A program made the position numbers and the translations under genes. From Thermus brockianus (GTDB taxonomy: Bacteria; Deinococcota; Deinococci; Deinococcales; Thermaceae), in the NCBI RefSeq assembly GCF_021462505.1, contig NZ_JAKEDV010000002.1, positions 219,352-283,351 of the forward strand: a stretch of 64,000 bases of DNA. The letters are read 5' to 3'. Below the pieces are notes generated by a model that saw only the letters and a program-made list of their open reading frames with translations, did no database searches and had not been told where the DNA came from. Below, piece after piece: positions 55,893 through 64,000 of the stretch. The stretch's first letter is position 1, and each line of letters begins with the position of its first letter.

Positions 55893-56564
55893 ATGAGCCA
55901 GGTCAGCCCCACCCGGATGAACCTTCTGCAAAGGCGGGGGCAGCTCCGTCTGGCGCAGAAGGGGGTGGACCTCCTCAAGAAGAAGCGGGACGCCCTGGTG
56001 GCGGAGTTCTTCGGCCTGGTGCGGGAGGCTTTGGAGGCCAGGAAGGCCCTGAACCAGGCGGCCCAGGAGGCCTACTCCGCCCTCCTCCTGGCCCAGGCCT
56101 TTGACGGGCCCGAGGGCGTGGCCGCCGCAGGCCTTGGGGTCCCGCCCCTGGAGGGGGTGGAGGCGGAGGTGGAGAACGTCTGGGGGAGCAAGGTGCCCAG
56201 GCTCAAGGTCACCTTTTCCGACAAGGTGGTGCTTTCCCCCGTGGGCACCCCCACCTATACCCTCGAGGCCGCCCGCGCCTTCCGGCGCTACGCCGAGGCC
56301 CTGATCCAGGTGGCCAACACGGAAACCCGCCTGAAGAAAATCGGCGAGGAGATCAAGAAGACCACGCGGCGGGTGAACGCCCTGGAGCAGGTGGTGATCC
56401 CCGGCATCCGCTCCCAGATCCGCTTCATCCAGCAGGTGCTAGAGCAACGGGAGCGGGAGGACACCTTCCGCCTCAAGCGCATCAAGGGCAAGATTGAGGC
56501 CAGGGAACAGGAGGCCGAGGGCACCCGGCCGAACCCACAGCTGGAGATCGGGGCGGGCCTCTAA
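55893..56564 (+). CDS. atpD: V/A-type ATPase subunit D (central shaft)
   Basis: 223 aa. Two long helices (about 1-70 and 130-205) form the antiparallel coiled coil of the rotor: PTRMNLLQRRGQLRLAQKGVDLLKKKRDALV and TTRRVNALEQVVIPGIRSQIRFIQQVLEQREREDTFRLKRIK are family hallmarks. Last gene of the operon; TAAGGAGG precedes it and a terminator follows. Confidence 0.96.
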   Translation: MSQVSPTRMNLLQRRGQLRLAQKGVDLLKKKRDALVAEFFGLVREALEARKALNQAAQEAYSALLLAQAFDGPEGVAAAGLGVPPLEGVEAEVENVWGSKVPRLKVTFSDKVVLSPVGTPTYTLEAARAFRRYAEALIQVANTETRLKKIGEEIKKTTRRVNALEQVVIPGIRSQIRFIQQVLEQREREDTFRLKRIKGKIEAREQEAEGTRPNPQLEIGAGL

Positions 56565-56576
56565 GCCAAGGGAAAA

Positions 56577-56606
56577 CCCCGGGGGGAAGCCCCCCGGGGT
56601 GCCCTT
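56577..56606. terminator. bidirectional terminator between atpD and acnA
   Basis: CCCCGGGGGG, loop AAG, CCCCCCGGGG: a perfect 10-bp stem with CTTTT some bases 3' on the plus strand and, read from the minus strand, followed directly by TTTT. It can serve the convergent atpD and aconitase genes. Confidence 0.75.
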
Positions 56607-56610
56607 TTCC

Positions 56611-59316
<2,706 letters not shown>

Positions 59317-59414
59317 GCGGGCTCCTTTCCCTTCCCCCATGGGGCAAAGGGCTTGAGCAGTCGGTTTGTGGGGGGAAGTGTTCCCGAGGGGGGGCGCCCA
59401 CCCCGGCTTTCCCC

Positions 59415-59420
59415 ACTATA
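59415..59420 (-). promoter_or_regulatory. -10 box of acnA overlapping upstream stop
   Basis: TATAGT on the minus strand, containing the TAG that ends the AhpD-like pseudogene. Predicted start near 59408, giving a leader of about 92 nt for acnA. No clear -35. Confidence 0.45.
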
Positions 59421-59721
59421 ACACCTCCAAAAGGGACGTGGCGTGCCCTAGGACGGCGTTGGCCTGGGCCTGGCAGGCGATTTTTAGGGTTTCCAGGAGC
59501 TCCTCCTTGGAAATGCCGAGGCCCTTGGCCCGGTGGGCCATGGCCTTCACGCACGCAGATGAACCCGTGGCTAGGGTGGTGCCTAGTAAGGATGCGGGTG
59601 CGGGTCCTCTCGTCCAGCGCCCCCTTTTCCGGCTACGGCCGTGTACCAGAAGAAGCCCTGGGGCCTTTTCCGTTAGGAGGGGAATGGCTTCGGGGAGGCC
59701 CTCTCCCAGGTTTTCCCGCAT
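59416..59721 (-). pseudogene. AhpD/carboxymuconolactone-decarboxylase-like gene with scrambled reading frame
   Basis: An open frame of 101 codons whose ends look like a CMD/AhpD-family protein (RENLGEGLPEAIPLLTEKAPG; CVKAMAHRAKGLGISKEELLETLKIA) but whose middle (LLLVHGRSRKRGRWTRGPAPASLLG) is nonsense. The family-like middle exists in the other two frames: GFFWYTAVAGKG in +1 and GALDERTRTRIL in +2, before returning to the first frame at TTLATGSS. Three single-base shifts of one sign would restore it. The second Cys of a redox pair is not evident. Either decayed or affected by sequence errors (a GGGGG run lies at one junction). Confidence 0.7.
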
Positions 59722-59749
59722 GGCCCTTGGCGCCTTTTCGTGGGTGCGA

Positions 59750-59755
59750 TCTATA
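59750..59755 (-). promoter_or_regulatory. -10-like box upstream of AhpD-like gene
   Basis: TATAGA on the minus strand, 4 nt after the stop of the alpha/beta hydrolase gene; a start near 59743 would leave a short leader before the ATG at 59721. Confidence 0.35.
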
Positions 59756-59758
59756 CCC

Positions 59759-60511
59759 TTAGCGTAGGGCCTGGGGTGGGGGAGGGGTGTCCCACCCTAG
59801 GCTTTCCAGGAAGAGAAGCACCTCCTCCTGGATCTCCCGCCAAAGCGCTTCCCGGGGCCTTTGGGCCGGGCGGTCGCCTTTCTGCGGGCCGTAGGCGCCG
59901 AAGCCCGCATGGTTGAGCCCTGGGATGAAGACGATGCGGGCGTTCTTTGGAAGTAGTTTTGCCTTCCCCCGGGCTTCTTCCGGAGGGAGGAGGCCATCCT
60001 CCGTGCCGAAAAGGGCCAGGGTGGGGAAGCTTTCCCCGGAGAGGTCGCCCTCCGGGTAGCTGGCGAAGAGGACCAGGGGGAGCTTCTCCCGGGCGGCGAG
60101 CTCCGCCGCCACCACCCCGCCCAGGCTATGCCCCCCCACCGACAGGGGAAGGCCCGGGTGGGCGGCCTTGGCCTTCAGGGCCGCCTCCTTGGCCAGGAGG
60201 GCGATGCCCGAGGGGACCTTTAGGAGGACCACCAGGTACCCCGCCTTGGCCACGGGGGCCAAAACGGGGGCGTAGGCCAAGGGCTCCACCCGGGCCCCAG
60301 GGTAGAAGGCGAGGAGGGCCTTGGGGCTTTTGGGGGAAAGCTCTAGCCCGTAGGGGGCCTCCTTCACCTCCAGGCCCGTGCCCCTAAGGGCCTCTTTCAC
60401 CCAGGGCTCGGCCTTGAGGGGCCGCAAAAAGTAGAGGCTCACCCCCACGACCCCCAGGGCCAGGAGGGTGGCGGCGAGGAGGAAGAGGAGGAGGAGCTTG
60501 CGGGCGTCCAC
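59759..60511 (-). CDS. membrane-anchored alpha/beta hydrolase
   Basis: 250 aa, GTG start. N-terminal transmembrane helix (about 6-28), then a compact alpha/beta hydrolase domain: GGHSLGGVVAAELA with nucleophile Ser, LALFGTEDGLLPP with the acid Asp, and PGLNHAGFGAYG with the His. Resembles the abhydrolase group of small envelope-facing esterases. Substrate unknown. It starts 3 nt after the RND pump stop and is probably co-transcribed with it. Confidence 0.88.
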   Translation of the reverse strand: MDARKLLLLFLLAATLLALGVVGVSLYFLRPLKAEPWVKEALRGTGLEVKEAPYGLELSPKSPKALLAFYPGARVEPLAYAPVLAPVAKAGYLVVLLKVPSGIALLAKEAALKAKAAHPGLPLSVGGHSLGGVVAAELAAREKLPLVLFASYPEGDLSGESFPTLALFGTEDGLLPPEEARGKAKLLPKNARIVFIPGLNHAGFGAYGPQKGDRPAQRPREALWREIQEEVLLFLESLGWDTPPPPQALR

Positions 60512-60514
60512 GCT

Positions 60515-63500
60515 TCACCTCAGGACGGGCACCTTGGCCCTTCGGCCCTCAAAGGCGTAGAAGGCGGCGGGCACCACGAAGAGGGTGAGGAGGGTGGAGG
60601 AGAGGAGCCCGCCCAGGATGATGACCCCAAGGGGCCTGCGGTATTCCGCCCCTTCCCCCGTGCCCAGGAGGAGGGGGAGGCTGATGATGAGCACGGTAAG
60701 GGTGGTCATGAGGATGGGCCTGAGCCTGAGCCTGGCCGCCTCCACCAGGGCCTCCTTCAAGGGCATCTCCCGCATCCGCTTCACGGCAAAGTCCAGGAGC
60801 AGGATGGCGTTCTTGGTCACGAGGCCGATGAGCATCACCACCCCCAGCACGCTGATCACGTCCAGGCCCGTACCCAGGAGGTAGGTGAGCCAAAAGGCCC
60901 CCACCAGGGCCAGGGGAACGGGGAGGAGGAGGTAAAGGGGGTAGCGCCAGGCGTTGAACTGGCTGGCGATGACCAGGTAGTTGAGGACCAAGGCCAGGAG
61001 GAAGGCCAGAGGGGCCAGGCGGGCGAGCTCCCCGGTGAAGCTCCCCAGGCCCGTGGCCACGAGCTCCACCCCATCGCCCAAAAGCCCCTTCTCCCGGAGC
61101 TCTTGGGTGAGTTCCTGTTGGATCTGGAAGCTTCCTGGGGCGTCGGGGCGTAGGTTGATGTTCACTCCGGCGGCGTAGGCCTGGTTGCGGCGGGAGATGA
61201 GGGTGGGGCCGGGACGCTCCTGGAAACTCCCCAGGCTGGAAAGGGGCAGGAAGGCCTGGAGGGCGGGGGCGTAGACGGGCAGGGAGAGGAGGTCGCCCTC
61301 CCTCCCCAGGCGCAAGGGGTCCATTTGGACCACGATGGGGAACTCCTCCCCGCCCCGGCGGGCCGTGGCCGCCTGGGTTCCCGAAAGGTATAGCCGCAAA
61401 ACCTGGGCCACGTCCTGGGGGGTGAGGCCGGTGCCGGAAAGCCGGGCGGGATCGGGGACGAAGACCCGCTCCCGTTGGGTGGCCTCGAGGGTGCTCTTCA
61501 CGTTCAGCACGTAGGGCTTTTGGGCGATGAGGTCCACGATGGCCCCCGTGCGCTCCTCCAGGAGCTTCCGGTCCGGGCTCACCAGGAAGAACTGCAGATC
61601 GGCGTCCCCCGCCTCGGGCCCCGTCTGGGCCAAGACCCTGAGGTCGGCCCCGGGAAACCCTTTTAGGAGGTCCTTGCCCTCGCGGTTAAAGGCCTCCGTG
61701 AGGGTGAAGATGTCCTCCCGCTCGTGCTTGGGCTTGAGGACGATCTGGAGTTGCACCCTTGAAGGGTCCCCCACCTGGGCGCCCCCCGTGGCGCTTGCCC
61801 CCACGGTGGTCACCACCTGGGCCACGGCGGGGTGGGCGAGGAAGTAGGCCTCCAGGGTCCTGGCCGCCCGGTCGGAGACGGAGAGGGGGGTGTCCTTGGG
61901 GAGGAGGAGGGTGGCGGTGAGGACCCCGGTGTCCGAGCGGGGGGTGAAGTTGAAGGGGATGCGGGGCAGGATGGGAAAGATGGAAAGGAAAGCCAAGGCG
62001 GCAAGCCCTAGGACGAAGCCTGGGCGGGCTAAGGTCCCTTTTAGGGCCCGGGCGTAGGCCTCCGTGAGCCGTTCTAGGCTACTTTCAGCGGCGGCGTGGA
62101 GGCCTCGGGCCACGGCCCCCGCCAGGTCCAAGAGGAAGCGGCCCAGGTAGCGCAGGAGGGCGAGGAGGGCGGGGTAGAGGGGGAGGAGAAGGAGGTAGGG
62201 AAGCCCTTGCCGGTAAAGGAGGAAGGCGGAGAGGAGGCCCAAAAGGAGCCCCGTGGGGCCTCGGTAGCCCCTTCGGTAGGCCCAGCGGAGGTCGGAAGGG
62301 AGTTTCCGCAGGGCCAAGAGGGCCTCCTTAAGGCTCGGGGGCTCGGGGTCGGGGAAGTAGGCCAGGCGGACGGTGAGGAAGAGGAGGGCTTCCAACCAGC
62401 TCACGGCGATGGCCGCCGCCATGCCCAGGCCGAACTGCTGGAAGATCTGGCCGATGATCCCCGGGAGGAAGCTGATGGGGAGGAAAACGGCGAGGAGGCT
62501 TAGGGTGGCCGCCGCCACCGCCACGCTCACCTCGCTGGCCCCCTTCAGCACCGCCTCCTTGAGGCCGTAGCCCATCCTGCGGTAGCGGTCAATGTTTTCC
62601 GCCACCACGATGGAGTCGTCCACCACGATGCCCACCGCCACGGTGAGGGCGAGGAGGCTGATGAGGTTATAGGTGAAGCCCAGGACCCCGAAGAGGAGGA
62701 TGGCCCCGGAAAGGGTGATGGGGATGGCCAGGATCACGGAGAAGACGGAGTTGAGCTTTCCCAAGAAGACGAGGACCACCAGGGATACGGCCAAGGCGGC
62801 CAAGAAGGCCTCCCGCACCGTGTCCTGCACCGCCGCCCGGATGAAGCGGGTGGTGTCCAGGGCCACCTCCGCCTTGTACCCCTTGGGTAAGGGGGTTTCC
62901 TGAAGGGCCTTCCGCACCCCGTCCGCCACGGCCACGGCGTTGGCGTCTGGGGTCTTCACCACGGCCATGAGGACGGCGGGGCGGCCGTTTAGGCGGTTGA
63001 GGGTGGTGGGGCTATCGCTTTCCTCCGCCACCCGGGCCACGTCCCTCACCCGTAGGCCCCGGTTTGCGTCCAGCAGGAGGTTCGCCACCTCCTCCGCCGT
63101 GGCGGGGGTGTTCCTAAGGGTGTAGACGAGGCGCCTTTCCCCCTCCGTGAGGCTTCCCAAGGGGAGGTTCAGGGCCGACTGGGAGAGGGCTTGGACCACC
63201 TGGAGGGGGGAGACGCCCAGGGCCTGGAGGCGGTCGGGGTCCAGGTAGATGCGGATGGCCCGTTTGGGGGCCCCGGTGAGGCGGATGTCCGCCACCCCCT
63301 GGACGAGCTGGAGCTTGGGCTTCAGGGTGCGCTCGGCGTAGCGGAGGACCTGGGAGAGGTCCTCCCCGGGGGCCTCGAGGGCGATGTAAAGGATGGGGCT
63401 CGCCGAGGGGTCAAACTTCTGCACCACGGGGGCGGAGGCGTCCCGGGGGAGTTGCCCCCGGGCGGCGGCCACCTTTTGGCTCACCTCCACCGCCGCCCGG

Positions 63501-63814
63501 TCCACGTCCACCCCCTGCCGGAACTGGACGAAGACCAGGCTGAACCCTTCCGTGGAGCTGGAACCGATGGTGTCCACCCCGCTTAGGGTGGAAAGGGCGT
63601 CCTCTAAGGGCTTGGAAACCTGCTCCGCCACCTCCTCGGGGCCGGCCCCGGGGTAGCTGGTGGAAACCGCCACCACCGGCACGCTGAAGCGGGGAAGGAG
63701 CTCCACCCCAAGGCCCAGGCCCAAAAGGAGCCCCACCAGCACGAGCCCCACGAAGATGGCCGTGGCGAAGACGAAGCGCTCCACGAAGAAGGCCACCAGG
63801 GGGTTTTCCCTCAC
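60515..63814 (-). CDS. RND efflux transporter (HAE1/AcrB-like)
   Basis: Proton-driven inner-membrane pump, 1099 aa with twelve expected helices and two large external loops. PRFSVPVVAVSTSYPGAGPEEVAEQVSKPLE at the start, and VAVGIVVDDSIVVAENIDR with the paired Asp of helix 4, are diagnostic; VVMLIGLVTKNAILLLDFAVK is the matching helix 10/11 area. An insertion of about 70-90 residues (around 495-590) after helix 6 makes it longer than the usual ~1040 aa. Substrate (drug, lipid or metal) not deducible. Overlaps the adaptor gene by 4 nt. Confidence 0.95.
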   Translation of the reverse strand: MRENPLVAFFVERFVFATAIFVGLVLVGLLLGLGLGVELLPRFSVPVVAVSTSYPGAGPEEVAEQVSKPLEDALSTLSGVDTIGSSSTEGFSLVFVQFRQGVDVDRAAVEVSQKVAAARGQLPRDASAPVVQKFDPSASPILYIALEAPGEDLSQVLRYAERTLKPKLQLVQGVADIRLTGAPKRAIRIYLDPDRLQALGVSPLQVVQALSQSALNLPLGSLTEGERRLVYTLRNTPATAEEVANLLLDANRGLRVRDVARVAEESDSPTTLNRLNGRPAVLMAVVKTPDANAVAVADGVRKALQETPLPKGYKAEVALDTTRFIRAAVQDTVREAFLAALAVSLVVLVFLGKLNSVFSVILAIPITLSGAILLFGVLGFTYNLISLLALTVAVGIVVDDSIVVAENIDRYRRMGYGLKEAVLKGASEVSVAVAAATLSLLAVFLPISFLPGIIGQIFQQFGLGMAAAIAVSWLEALLFLTVRLAYFPDPEPPSLKEALLALRKLPSDLRWAYRRGYRGPTGLLLGLLSAFLLYRQGLPYLLLLPLYPALLALLRYLGRFLLDLAGAVARGLHAAAESSLERLTEAYARALKGTLARPGFVLGLAALAFLSIFPILPRIPFNFTPRSDTGVLTATLLLPKDTPLSVSDRAARTLEAYFLAHPAVAQVVTTVGASATGGAQVGDPSRVQLQIVLKPKHEREDIFTLTEAFNREGKDLLKGFPGADLRVLAQTGPEAGDADLQFFLVSPDRKLLEERTGAIVDLIAQKPYVLNVKSTLEATQRERVFVPDPARLSGTGLTPQDVAQVLRLYLSGTQAATARRGGEEFPIVVQMDPLRLGREGDLLSLPVYAPALQAFLPLSSLGSFQERPGPTLISRRNQAYAAGVNINLRPDAPGSFQIQQELTQELREKGLLGDGVELVATGLGSFTGELARLAPLAFLLALVLNYLVIASQFNAWRYPLYLLLPVPLALVGAFWLTYLLGTGLDVISVLGVVMLIGLVTKNAILLLDFAVKRMREMPLKEALVEAARLRLRPILMTTLTVLIISLPLLLGTGEGAEYRRPLGVIILGGLLSSTLLTLFVVPAAFYAFEGRRAKVPVLR

Positions 63815-64000
63815 GGCACCACCTCCACGGGGTCCCCGTCCCTTAGCCCTTCGGGGACGGGGTAGATGACCTTAGCGCCTTCGGGAAGGCCTTCCACCAC
63901 CGCCTTGTCCCCTTCTTGGGCCACCAGGCGCACGGGCTGCTTCTTCGCCCGCTCGCCCTCCAGGAGGTACACCACCCCTTGCCCTTCCTCGGCCCGCACC
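63811..64000 (-). CDS. RND adaptor (membrane fusion protein), C-terminal fragment
   Basis: Only the last ~62 codons are in the window; the gene continues beyond base 64000. The fragment VVYLLEGERAKKQPVRLVAQ and VVEGLPEGAKVIYPVPEGLRDGDPVEVV has the typical C-terminal beta-barrel/MPD signature of HlyD/AcrA adaptors. Its stop overlaps the ATG of the RND pump (4 nt), so pump and adaptor are coupled. Confidence 0.85.
   Translation of the reverse strand, partial: VRAEEGQGVVYLLEGERAKKQPVRLVAQEGDKAVVEGLPEGAKVIYPVPEGLRDGDPVEVVP

Overview
The window is GC-rich bacterial chromosome with tightly packed, often overlapping genes. Gene content points to the genus Thermus, close to but not identifiable as T. 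thermophilus: a V/A-type H+-ATPase operon in the order G-I-L-E-C-F-A-B-D, a discriminating bacterial-type AspRS next to AsnRS, a T-box-controlled ileS, family-4 uracil-DNA glycosylase, an RlmI/RlmO-type rRNA methyltransferase beside the ATPase, and start codons placed 6-8 nt after a -10 box (leaderless mRNAs).

Layout. 1-3.9 kb (+): DHH-CBS-tRNA nucleotidyltransferase fusion, two tandem M50 membrane proteins (the first has lost its zinc site) and a small membrane protein. 3.9-10 kb (-): endonuclease IV, LysM-RlpA protein, M24 peptidase, Uma2 protein and ileS with a T-box leader. 10.3-14.6 kb (+): transaldolase, rho, LysM-M23 endopeptidase, pdxS. 14.6-18.3 kb (+): an ArsR/SmtB regulator, a P1B metal-efflux ATPase and NhaA, lying between pdxS and pdxT. 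18.9-24.9 kb (-): asnS, HAD phosphatase, PhzF protein, aspS, hisS. 25-29.4 kb: small membrane protein, LuxR-type regulator, modABC behind a candidate molybdenum-cofactor riboswitch, uracil-DNA glycosylase. 29.5-38.4 kb (+): pseudokinase-PEGA protein, hisD, periplasmic-binding-like protein, lipoprotein subtilase, LCP ligase, tRNA-Leu(UAA), PD-(D/E)XK protein, murJ. 38.4-44.7 kb (-): secreted TPR/glycosidase-like protein, acyl-CoA synthetase, Ser/Thr kinase, UPF0173 hydrolase, two small proteins. 44.9-47 kb (+): tungsten-type aldehyde:ferredoxin oxidoreductase and a small membrane protein. 47-56.6 kb: rRNA methyltransferase (-), V/A-ATPase operon (+). 56.6-64 kb (-): aconitase, a frame-scrambled AhpD-like gene, alpha/beta hydrolase, RND pump, end of its adaptor.

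Connections. ModABC, the candidate Moco riboswitch and the tungsten/molybdenum enzyme AOR form a plausible metal-uptake and metal-use set. PdxS and PdxT make one enzyme (PLP synthase) but are separated by a metal/Na+ homeostasis cassette. Regulation visible in sequence includes the T-box, nearly superimposed divergent -35 boxes at ileS/tal, a metalloregulator-like palindrome inside the efflux-ATPase promoter, -10 boxes that reuse the upstream gene's TAG stop codon, and a terminator directly after the ATPase proteolipid gene.

No rRNA, CRISPR array, insertion sequence, phage gene or replication origin was seen. The most notable points are the stop-codon-embedded promoters, the standalone PD-(D/E)XK protein with a DUF1887/Card1-like C-terminus, the pseudo-protease and pseudokinase, and the patchwork AhpD-like gene.
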